A stretch of DNA of 64,000 bases, taken from positions 310,001 through 374,000 of the forward strand of contig OZ220698.1 of NCBI GenBank assembly GCA_965116555.1. Reading direction: 5' to 3'. This document shows, piece by piece, positions 34,379-43,100 of this stretch. Both the position numbers and the translations under genes were made by a program. Numbering within the stretch: the stretch's first letter is position 1; each line of letters starts with the position of its first letter. Under the pieces are notes generated by a model. That model was given only the letters and a program-made list of their open reading frames with translations. It searched no databases and was not told the origin of the DNA. The DNA comes from DAOUJH01 sp965116555. Its GTDB lineage: Bacteria; Chloroflexota; Dehalococcoidia; Lucifugimonadales; QGNO01.

Positions 34379-35365
34379 ATGAACGAGCAACAACTAGAGG
34401 AGGCTCGCCTCTCCTGCGAGCAGATTATCGATCGTGTAGCTGAGACGTTCGTGGGCAACCGGCTGCTATTGCGCAAGCTGCTGGCGGCGGCGCTCGCCAA
34501 CGGTCACGTCCTCTTTGAGGACTACCCCGGTCTGGGCAAGACCCTGCTGGCCAAACTCTTTGCGCGGACCATTGGCGGCGACACTAAACGGGTGCAGTTC
34601 ACCCCCGACCTTCTGCCCTCCGACGTGCTGGGAGTGAACATATGGCGGCAGAACGTTGGCACGTTTCAACTGATGCGCGGGCCGGTGTTCACTAATGTTC
34701 TATTGGCCGACGAGATCAACCGCGCACCGCCTAAGACGCAGTCCGCTCTGCTGGAGGCCATGGAGGAGCGGCAGGTTACCATAGATGGAGACACCATGCC
34801 TCTCGGCTCCCCCTTTGTAGTCATTGCAACGCAGAACCCCATAGAGCAGGAGGGCACCTACCCCCTGCCGGAGGCGCAACTTGACCGCTTCCTACTCAAG
34901 TTGTCCACTGGTTATCCGACCAATGATCAGATGGAGGAAGACATTCTGCTGCGGCGCATCCAGTGGCAAAAGGACGACCCTTCCACTGAGCTTGAACCAG
35001 CGGTGGGAATAGACCGTTTTGTGGAGCTACAGCGCGCTGTGGAGACCAGCGTCCATACGGAACAGGTCATCGTGGAGTACATCACGAAAATAGTCAGGCT
35101 CTCCCGAGAGCACACGCGTGTCGCCGTAGGCGTAAGCCCTCGTGGAGGCCTTGCGCTCCTTAGGATCTCCAGGGCCATCGCGCTCATCCACGGACGCGAC
35201 TTCGTCGTGCCGGACGACGTCAAGATGGTCGTCTCCGATGTGTTGGCTCACCGCGTTATCCTGAACATTGAGGATACGCTGGAGGGCGCTAGCGGTGAGT
35301 CGGTTATCGAAGAAATATTGGCGCAGGTACCCGTACCCACTGACTTAGGACGGATGGACCGCTAG
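34379..35365 (+). CDS. MoxR-family AAA+ ATPase
   Basis: This 328-residue cytoplasmic AAA+ ATPase has Walker A YPGLGKT (Lys54), Walker B LLADEINRAPPKTQSALLEAMEE, sensor 1 VIATQNPIEQEGTYPLPEAQLDRF and the C-terminal lid with VSPRGGLALLRISRA. MoxR proteins act as chaperones for metal or cofactor insertion or assembly of partner proteins, usually encoded with DUF58 and VWA proteins. Here DUF58 follows after 2 bp and the transglutaminase protein is upstream, the usual MoxR-DUF58-TgpA arrangement. AAAGGTGG serves as ribosome site. Confidence 0.93.
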   Translation: MNEQQLEEARLSCEQIIDRVAETFVGNRLLLRKLLAAALANGHVLFEDYPGLGKTLLAKLFARTIGGDTKRVQFTPDLLPSDVLGVNIWRQNVGTFQLMRGPVFTNVLLADEINRAPPKTQSALLEAMEERQVTIDGDTMPLGSPFVVIATQNPIEQEGTYPLPEAQLDRFLLKLSTGYPTNDQMEEDILLRRIQWQKDDPSTELEPAVGIDRFVELQRAVETSVHTEQVIVEYITKIVRLSREHTRVAVGVSPRGGLALLRISRAIALIHGRDFVVPDDVKMVVSDVLAHRVILNIEDTLEGASGESVIEEILAQVPVPTDLGRMDR

Positions 35366-35367
35366 CT

Positions 35368-36696
35368 ATGTCGCAGCCGTCGCACGTTATCTGGATTGCG
35401 CTATCTTTAGTTCTGCTGTTGCTTGGCCTCTCCTTGGGCAACGTGCTCCTCCTTACTACGGCAGTGTTCGTCTTACTCACAACGCTGTTGACCGGCGCTC
35501 TTCCGCCGCCCTCCGGCATCGTCGTAGAGCGGGGGCTGTCCCGTGCCGTATGCTGGGTCGGCGACACGCTGGTGGTGCGGCGGGAACTTTCAGCTAATCG
35601 CGGGATTGGTCCCATATTCGTACACGATGTTATTCCCGCAGAGGCTGAGGTGGTCCGGGGAAGCAATCTACGTGTAGTTTGGAAGTGGCCGGGCAGGTTG
35701 ACTGTAGACATTTCCTACCGGTTGCGATTTCCCAAACGAGGCCTCTACGTTCTGCCGGAGTCTAATTGGGAATCGCGGGCTCCCTTTGGAGTCAAACCGG
35801 GTATTTCGGGCGTCAGCGGGTCGGACTTCGAACTGTCTGTCGTCCCCAGGATTCGCAATGTGACACGACTGAACGATGTTCGCGTGGTTCGTCGCATCGA
35901 CCGCCGCCAAGAGAATCTCTCCAATATTGGCGCATCCACGAACGAGTTCAGGGAACTGCGCCCCTATCAGCCCGGAGACTCGTTCAAGCGCATCAACTGG
36001 AAGGCCAGCTCCAGAATTAACGACGGCAACAACGTTCCCCTTGTAAATGAACTGGAGCCGGAGAGCAACAGAGCGATGTGGATATTTCTGGACGTTGCCA
36101 ACTACATGGATGTGGGTGTACCTCTGTCGAACCCACTGGAGAACATGGTTGAAGCCTCTGGCACTCTGGCGCAGTACTACCTCTCACGGGGAGCAACACT
36201 TGGAGCGTACGCCTACAACAGTTCCAGAGGCGTAGGCGAATTGCTGGCTCCGGAGACGGGGAAGCGTCAGTTTAATAGCCTCATGCAGATGCTGACTGGC
36301 CTGAAGCCAGGTGCTCCGGAGCAGGACCTCCTGCAATCCGTGAAGCTGTGCAAGAGCTTCCTGTACCGTTTTAAGCCCGAGGTCTTCATCATCACCCGAT
36401 TGGATGTCCAATACGTACGGCCGGGCGAGGACGCAGTGGGATTGGAGCGGTTCAAGACTGCCATCAGAGAACTGGTCTCGCTAAGGCCGCGCTCACTGGG
36501 GTCTAGTCGGGTGCGAGTAGTGCACGTGGAGCCACAAGAATCCCTCGCGCACTCAAACGGGTTGGGGCTAGCCCGGTGGGAAACAAGTCACGTGGCCGGA
36601 GAACTGCGTGAGAAGGGAGCCTCGGTCATAGAGTGGGAGCCCGAACGGGAAGAGTTCACGTCAGTGCTTGTGCGCTACATTGATGCTTACAAGTAA
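35368..36696 (+). CDS. DUF58 domain protein
   Basis: This 442-residue protein has two N-terminal membrane helices (WIALSLVLLLLGLSLGNVLLL and the next segment), a beta-rich middle and the DUF58 signature FRELRPYQPGDSFKRINW (near 193-210), followed by a VWA-like strand MWIFLDVANYMD. DUF58 proteins are partners of MoxR ATPases; their biochemical role is not settled. The 2-bp gap to moxR shows translational coupling. The length and domain order are ordinary for the family. Confidence 0.9.
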   Translation: MSQPSHVIWIALSLVLLLLGLSLGNVLLLTTAVFVLLTTLLTGALPPPSGIVVERGLSRAVCWVGDTLVVRRELSANRGIGPIFVHDVIPAEAEVVRGSNLRVVWKWPGRLTVDISYRLRFPKRGLYVLPESNWESRAPFGVKPGISGVSGSDFELSVVPRIRNVTRLNDVRVVRRIDRRQENLSNIGASTNEFRELRPYQPGDSFKRINWKASSRINDGNNVPLVNELEPESNRAMWIFLDVANYMDVGVPLSNPLENMVEASGTLAQYYLSRGATLGAYAYNSSRGVGELLAPETGKRQFNSLMQMLTGLKPGAPEQDLLQSVKLCKSFLYRFKPEVFIITRLDVQYVRPGEDAVGLERFKTAIRELVSLRPRSLGSSRVRVVHVEPQESLAHSNGLGLARWETSHVAGELREKGASVIEWEPEREEFTSVLVRYIDAYK

Positions 36697-36717
36697 GCAA
36701 ACGGAGGTCTGAAGAAC

Positions 36718-37338
36718 GTGAGATCCGCCGTTGCCGAGACGCTACTACTAGCCGGCCTCTTGCTGCTTGGCAGTTATGTGGCGTGGGACGCCAGCCTCGC
36801 AATTGGACTGCCGGAGCCTAGCTGGCTTGCTACCTCCTCATCATGGCTAATAGTCATGGAAGTATTGCTGGCTGTAGTATTGCTAATAGCTGCGTACTGG
36901 GCACTACAAGCACTGGGGTACAATCAACTCTCTTTCTGGCTAATGGCGGGTCTCACTATTCTGCCCCGCAGCGTGACCGCCTGGGGACACAACCAGATCA
37001 AATGGTACGAGCTCTTAGGACTGCGACTTGAGTTGATAGGTGAGAGGTTCCTGTTCTGGGATGCGGCGCTGTTCCTTGCAGCTCTAGCCGGCCTCATTGC
37101 GCTGTATCGTTTGATGGAGTTACGTAATTTGGAGCGACGAATGGTGCTCCAAGGGATAAGAGAATCAGACAAGCGCCAGATCCTGCAATGCGAGACCCTT
37201 TTGCTCGCGGGCCTGCTTGCCGCCGGGCTGCTACTGGCGCTATTCACGGTCTTTGTGGCGGCACTGCTGGGCCAATACGACGAATTCATGATTGACTCGC
37301 CATGGACTGCGGGGGCCACAGGGGTTGCTGTAGCGTAG
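36718..37338 (+). CDS. Small membrane protein ending the MoxR operon
   Basis: This 206-residue protein has about five hydrophobic segments: an N-terminal pair around TLLLAGLLLLGSYVAW and VLLAVVLLIAAYWAL, two in the middle (FWDAALFLAALAGLIALY) and a last one (AGLLAAGLLLALFTVFVAALL). There are no recognisable family motifs. The start is GTG 36718 with GGAGG ten bases before. Such small hydrophobic proteins are frequent after MoxR-DUF58 pairs, where DUF4129-type or other membrane proteins sit. It converges on the kinase gene, with 135 bp between the stops and no clear terminator. Confidence 0.65.
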   Translation: MRSAVAETLLLAGLLLLGSYVAWDASLAIGLPEPSWLATSSSWLIVMEVLLAVVLLIAAYWALQALGYNQLSFWLMAGLTILPRSVTAWGHNQIKWYELLGLRLELIGERFLFWDAALFLAALAGLIALYRLMELRNLERRMVLQGIRESDKRQILQCETLLLAGLLAAGLLLALFTVFVAALLGQYDEFMIDSPWTAGATGVAVA

Positions 37339-37473
37339 CCGCTCACTCTTCCAAGTCGAATTATTGGACTATGCATCTAGATTTCGGCTACGAAGGCAAG
37401 GTAGCTTCCAGCGACTCTACGGATCCTCTCGGTCTCTGCCTGAACAGAATCAGGGATCTGCGAAAGGTTCGCT

Positions 37474-39840
37474 TCAAGGCATGTCTGCTTTTGGCATCCT
37501 GTAGCCGACCCTAAGCTCGGTGAAGATGTAGGTCGGGTTGTCGGCGTCATCGCCCAGCTTGTGGCGCATGGCACTGATTGCGGTGCGCATGGGGCGCACG
37601 TCCCCGTCGCCATCCGAGCGCCATATCCGACGCAGCAGGTGCTCGTATGTGAGCACGCGCCCCGCGTTGGTCGATAGCTCAACAAGCAACCGGTACTGAA
37701 TGGCAGTCAAATCTACCGGATTTCCTCTGATAGTCACAAGGCGTTCGGCGTAATCTATGGTCAGGTCCCCTACGACATAAGGGACTGTTGGCTCGGAGGT
37801 CGTCCGTCTACGCAGAGCCGCTCTGATCCGTGCAACAAGCTCTGTGGGTGAAAACGGTTTGACCACGTAGTCGTCGGCGCCCATCTCGAAGGCCTTGGCG
37901 ACAAGCTGATCTTGACCGTAGGCGGACACGAAGATTACCGGCACGTCACCGGCGTTCATAATCTCTTGCATCAGATCAATCCCGTCGACTCCGGGCAACA
38001 TCAGGTCAAGCAGCACCAGATGGGGCTTTTCCTCCTCGACGAGGCGGGGCACGTCCTCCGGATCTCTGGTGGCGATTACGGCATAGCCCGATTTGACCAA
38101 GGCGTCGCGGATGTACCGGAGCGCTTGGTCGTCATCGTCCACGGCCAGGATGCGCAACTGTTCACGCGCCGACCTGCGTGCAGACGGCATGGAGAGCTGG
38201 TGGGGCGGCTCCGGAGAGACAAACCCAGCCTCTTCTACGGTCGGCAAGGTGAAGGTGAACCGTGCCCCCAGCCCGGGTCCGTCACTTTCCGCCCAGATCC
38301 GGCCTCCATGCGCCTCCACTATCCCTTTGCAGACTGCTAAGCCCAGCCCGGTATCCCCACCCTGATCCTCGGTTTCGATTCTGGAGAATTTCCTAAACAG
38401 GTGCGGCAGGCTCTCGGCGGGGATGCCCATGCCTTCATCGGAGACCGATACCGAGACATGAAAATCCCCCGGTATAGCGCTCACAGTGATGGTGGACGAC
38501 TCCGGCGAGTGCCTTGCCGCGTTGGCCAGCAGGTTGCCAAGCACCTGCATAATGCGAGAGTTATCACCCATCACCCAGGGTAGATCCAACTGGGTATCGA
38601 TTCTGAGGTTATGCCTGTGGCCGCCGATGCGGAAGGCGTTCCCGGCCTTGCCTATCAATAGCGCCAGATCCGTCGGTTGCGGGGAGACGGGCAGAGTACC
38701 TGTCTCGATGCGAGCTACGTCAAGAAGGTCGGCGATGAGTGCGCGCATACGGTCGGTTTGTTCCAGGATGATCCCGTGGAACTGGCGCATCTCGGTGGGG
38801 TGCATATCGGAAGGCCCGTCCAGCAGCGCGGATACCGACCCTCTCACCGTGGCCAGCGGAGTGCGCAATTCATGGCTCACCATCGCCAGGAACTCGGCCC
38901 GAAGCCGCTCAAGCTCCTGTAGAGGGGTCATGTCCTGCATCATCACCACCAGGCTCTGTACCTCACCGTCCTCTGAAAGGATGGGAGTGCCGTTCATCAG
39001 CACAGTGACACTCCGTCCGTCGAGCACACTGAGAACCATCTCCTCCGCTCGTACCTTCTCTCCAGCCTTCAGCAACTGGTCCATTGACACGTCGGCCAGG
39101 GAGAGTTTCCGACCATCCGCACGCCATATAGTCAGAGTCTCCCGGAGATTCTCCGGGGGTTCTTCCGGGGTCAACAACGCATCTATGATCCTCATCCATT
39201 CCCGGTTTATTGACACCGGTTCTCCCGTCTTGACGTCGAAGACCCCAACACCCACCGGCGAGGTATCTATCAGGGTCTCAAGATCGTTCCTGGCATGCTG
39301 TTCGTCTCGGTACCTGCTGGAGATAGCGATGACCATCGCCGCTTGTGAGGCGAACAAGGCCAGCGTCTCTTCATCTTCCTTGGTGAACTGCACATCCTCC
39401 CGGCTATGGCCCAGCCATATGATCCCCACGGGTTCGCCGCGATGTCTAATGGGCGCAGCCAGACCGGCAAATACGGTCATCGGCAGCCAGCCATCCAGTC
39501 CAACCGATTCTGCAAACTCATAGTAGTTGTCCACACGGAAAGGCCCGGGGATCTTGCTAAAGTGATCGAAGATCCTTGTTCCACCCGGCAACTCCACTAG
39601 CTGGAGGTGCTCATCCTCCGTAGTCCCGGATGTTAGGACTAAGCCCAGGCCTCCGACTTTGTCCATGCTTGCAATGACCCCGTAGCGGGCATTGGTCAGG
39701 TAGCGCGCGTTGTCAATGACCTCCTGGAGGACGACATTGAAATCAAGGCTCTCGTTGATGTTTACACTTGCTTCGCTCAGTCTGGATAGCCGCTTTCGCA
39801 GGGCCTGGTTTTCTTGTAGCAGATCGTCTTCTCGACTCAC
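37474..39840 (-). CDS. One-piece histidine kinase-response regulator with OmpR-type output domain
   Basis: This 788-residue soluble protein has the order coiled start, GAF (about 10-190), PAS (195-310), HisKA with MVSHELRTPLATVRGS (His323), HATPase (NLLANAARHS, DEGMGIP, GLGLAVCKG), receiver (VDDDDQ, phospho-acceptor Asp612 in DLMLPGVDG, Lys in VVKPFSP) and a C-terminal winged helix ending ELRVGYRMPKA. It therefore senses, phosphorylates and binds DNA in one chain. No membrane helix is present, so the signal is cytoplasmic. The start is GTG 39840 with GAGGTGAGAG before it. It is divergent from the cadherin gene and faces a promoter block with 11-bp repeats suited to OmpR-type dimers. Confidence 0.9.
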   Translation of the reverse strand: MSREDDLLQENQALRKRLSRLSEASVNINESLDFNVVLQEVIDNARYLTNARYGVIASMDKVGGLGLVLTSGTTEDEHLQLVELPGGTRIFDHFSKIPGPFRVDNYYEFAESVGLDGWLPMTVFAGLAAPIRHRGEPVGIIWLGHSREDVQFTKEDEETLALFASQAAMVIAISSRYRDEQHARNDLETLIDTSPVGVGVFDVKTGEPVSINREWMRIIDALLTPEEPPENLRETLTIWRADGRKLSLADVSMDQLLKAGEKVRAEEMVLSVLDGRSVTVLMNGTPILSEDGEVQSLVVMMQDMTPLQELERLRAEFLAMVSHELRTPLATVRGSVSALLDGPSDMHPTEMRQFHGIILEQTDRMRALIADLLDVARIETGTLPVSPQPTDLALLIGKAGNAFRIGGHRHNLRIDTQLDLPWVMGDNSRIMQVLGNLLANAARHSPESSTITVSAIPGDFHVSVSVSDEGMGIPAESLPHLFRKFSRIETEDQGGDTGLGLAVCKGIVEAHGGRIWAESDGPGLGARFTFTLPTVEEAGFVSPEPPHQLSMPSARRSAREQLRILAVDDDDQALRYIRDALVKSGYAVIATRDPEDVPRLVEEEKPHLVLLDLMLPGVDGIDLMQEIMNAGDVPVIFVSAYGQDQLVAKAFEMGADDYVVKPFSPTELVARIRAALRRRTTSEPTVPYVVGDLTIDYAERLVTIRGNPVDLTAIQYRLLVELSTNAGRVLTYEHLLRRIWRSDGDGDVRPMRTAISAMRHKLGDDADNPTYIFTELRVGYRMPKADMP

Positions 39841-39861
39841 TCTCTCACCTCGATTTTTGTT

Positions 39862-40016
39862 GTACCCGATGTTCCCTATTACCTGACGTCAGGCTGGGGA
39901 AATTGTGGATAATTGAGGCCATACTACCATCTTCACACTAAATTCACAACAATCGTCGTGTAAAAGCTCGATATCTTAACGATGAGTTTACACGACCCTT
40001 CTATAATGAACGGATG
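39862..40016 (+). promoter_or_regulatory. Promoter block 2, upstream of the cadherin gene
   Basis: Second copy of the block at 23265-23421. It holds 32 identical bases (39887-39918), the DnaA-box 9-mer TGTGGATAA at 39904-39912, a perfect TTCACA-N5-TTCACA repeat (39932 and 39943), CTTAAC (39975-39980), TTACA (39988-39992) and TATAAT (40002-40007). The 98 bases from DnaA box to TATAAT equal the spacing in copy 1. The 11-bp phased TTCACA pair is the geometry bound by OmpR/PhoB-type regulators. Confidence 0.65.
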
Positions 40017-40178
40017 ACATTGGAGTCCTCAAAACCAAAGACATCCTCCCCGGCTGTCCGCCGTGGGATGCATCGCCGGGCCAGAAAGGTGCGGCGCCTG
40101 ATGTGGGGAGTGGCGGCCTGCGGGTATGAGCGGCCCCGGTCCAGCCTCCACTGCGCAACGCAATGGAGACGGGGTTAG
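40014..40178 (+). CDS. Short basic open frame in the cadherin leader
   Basis: This 54-codon frame starts with ATG only 6 bases after TATAAT, so any transcript from that box would be nearly leaderless. It is rich in Arg and Lys (VRRGMHRRARKVRR) and ends 8 bp before the cadherin ATG. The matching place in promoter block 1 has no comparable frame (GTG followed by a stop after seven codons), which argues against a conserved peptide. It is listed as a possible leader peptide only. Confidence 0.2.
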   Translation: MTLESSKPKTSSPAVRRGMHRRARKVRRLMWGVAACGYERPRSSLHCATQWRRG

Positions 40179-40186
40179 CGTAGACC

Positions 40187-43100
40187 ATGCAAGTATCGCG
40201 CGCCGTGCGCCATACCCGCCTCTCCCTCCTTGTCGCAGCCCTTGGCCTCCTGGCGGCCCTCCTCCTGCTGCAGTCCCCGCACGCAGGCGCGCAGTCCGAT
40301 TCTACGGCCCCCTTGCTGCTGGCGGCGAACGTGGACGGAACGTCCCTGGTCCTCATCTATGGCGAGCTCCTGAACGAAAGCTCCACCCCCGCCACGTCAG
40401 ATTTCACCGTGGACATCGGCGGCACGGACTACACCCCGGCGAGCGTCGCCGTGACTGGCGCTGAGGTGGCGCTCACCCTATCGACAGGCGCTGCAAGCGG
40501 TGACACGGTGACTTTGGACTACACAGCGGGCACAAATCCGGTGGAAGACCCGGCAGGCAACGACGCGCAGGCGCTGACCAGCTGGGCTGTGACGAACCAC
40601 ACCGGCGCAACCAACGACCGGCCGGAGTTCTCGAGCGACACGGTCACCATCTCGGTCGATGAGAACACGCTAAGGGGGATCACCATCGGGGACCCGGTCG
40701 CCGCCACGGACGACGACACTAGCGACACGCTGGCCTACCAGCTGAACTCGCCCGCCACACCGACATTCATCATCGACACGAGCACCGGTCAGATTTCAGT
40801 ATTTAACCCCCCGGACTTTGAGACCACATCCTCCTACGTCGCGCCTGCGTATGTACGCGACAGCAAAAACCCCGCCGGAGACGCCGACACCCAATGGGAC
40901 GACAGCATAAAGGTGACCATCAGCGTCAACGACGTGAACGAGCCGCCGGCCATCAGCGGTTTGACCACAGCGAACATTGATGAGAACACCACTACCGTCG
41001 GGACGTACACGGTGACGGACCCGGACCCGGGGGACACTCACACATGGTCGATAGACAGCGACACCAGCGTTGAGGAGAATCGAGACGGAGCGCTGTTCGA
41101 GATCGGATCGACCTCCGGCGAGCTCTCGTTCAAGACCGCGCCGGACTACGAGACGCCGGGCAGCATGGCAACTACTCCCGACAACCAATATCTCGTGACC
41201 ATCGAGGTCACCGACAACGGTTCGCCCGCCATGAGCCACACCTATGACGTTATCGTCAATGTCCAGGACGTCAACGAAGTGCCCGTCATCACCACCACCG
41301 GCTCCTCCCACACCAGCATCAGCAAGCCGGAGGGGACTTCAACTACGGAAATCCTCGCCACCTACGCGGCGGATGACCCGGAGGACGACACGCTGACGTG
41401 GACGCTGAGCGGCGATGACGCTAGCGATTTCACCATCACCAGGAACTCCAGCGGGGAAGGCGAGCTCAAGTTTCAACACCTCACCGACTTCGAGTCCCCG
41501 TCGGACACCGGCGGCAACAACATCTTCGACGTCACCGTCGAGGTGAAGGACACCAGTGGCTCCGCCGTCGACGACGACATTGCCGTCACGGTGACTATCA
41601 CCAACATCGACGAGGCCGGCACGGTGACGCTGCCCGGCACGATCACAGCCGGGTCCCAGGTGACCGCAACGCTGTCGGACCCTGACGGCACCATCAGCGG
41701 CGAGTCGTGGTCGTGGTCGCGCTCCGACACACCAGGAGGAACGTTCACCCCCATCAGCGGGGCGACCTCCAATCCCTACACGCCCGTGGCCGCGGACGTG
41801 GGCAAATATCTGAAGGCCGCGGTGTCCTACACAGACGGGCATGGTTCGGGCAAGTCCGCAACCAGCGCCGCGTCGAGCCAGGTGAGGGCGGGCAACGTCG
41901 ATCCGTCGTTCAGCGCCACGACTGCCACGCGCAGCGTGCCGGAGAACAGCGCATCGGGAGAAAACGTCGGCTCGCCCGTGTCTACCACGGACGATGACGG
42001 TGACACGCTGGAGTATCGCTTGACGGGCACGGATGCGTCGTCGTTCAGCATCGAGTCGGCCAGCGGTCAGATTAAGACCAGCGCCTCCCTGAACTTCGAG
42101 AGCAAGTCCAGCTATTCGGTGGTAGTTGAGGTGCGCGACAAGAAAGACGAAGCAGGGTCAAGCGATAGCGTATGGGACGACACCATCATGGTAACCATCA
42201 ACCTCTCCAACGTGGACGAGGCCGGCATGGTTACCATCTCAGGCAACGAGTCGGGCGGCGAGACGCTGACGGCGTCCGTGAGCGACATTGACGGCACTCC
42301 TACCAGCGTGTCGTGGCAGTGGGCGCGGGGGGACTCGTCCTCGGGGCCTTTCACCAACATCTCCGGGGCGACCTCCGCCTCCTACACGACGGTGGCCGCA
42401 GACGTGACCAAGTACCTGCGCGTCACGGCGTCATACACGGACCCCCAGGGCCCGTCCAAGTCCGCCAACGCCGTAACGGGCCAGATCGGCGCCAGCAACG
42501 TCGAGCCGTCATTCAGCAGCATGACCGCAACGCGCAGCGTGGCGGAGAACAGCCTGGCAGGCGTGCACGTCGGGGCTGTGGTGTCAGCCACGCCTGGCGA
42601 CAGCGACCCGTCGCACTACACGCTGAGCGGCACGGACGCGTCTTCCTTCACCATCGTTTCGACAAGCGGTCAGATACGGACTAGTTCGACCGGCTACGAC
42701 TACGAGACCAAGAGCAGCTACACCGTGACCGTGAACGTGAGCGACAGCAAGGACGCCGCCGGCAATGACGACAGCAACTCCGTGGACGACAGCATCACGG
42801 TGACCATCAACCTGTTGGACGTCAACGAGCGGCCCACGATCACGACCACCACGACCGCCGTTTCCGTAGCGGAGAACCAGACCTCCGTCCTCACCTACGC
42901 GGCGACCGACGTGGACGACAACGGCGAGACCACCGACGCGGACAACGCGCTGACGTGGTCGGTGGAGACCGCCGACGACGGGGCCTTCTTCGACATCAAC
43001 TCATCCAGCGGCGCGCTCACGTTCAAGAACGCGCCGGACTTCGAGAACAAGCAGGATGCCGGAGCCAACAACGTCTACAACGTCACGGTCACGGTCACCG

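Larger units (their letters stand above)
39841..40186. other. 346-bp gap between the regulator and the cadherin gene
   Basis: The gap separates the divergent kinase-regulator and cadherin genes. It consists almost entirely of the promoter block (39862-40016) followed by a leader of about 170 bases with a short basic open frame at 40014-40178. The first 20 bases carry the ribosome site of the kinase gene. Any promoter of the kinase gene must overlap the block, so autoregulation by its own product is plausible. Confidence 0.6.

Noticed and set aside
37339..37473. Possible terminator between the MoxR operon and the kinase gene
   Set aside because: No stem-loop with a T tract was found on either strand in these 135 bases.
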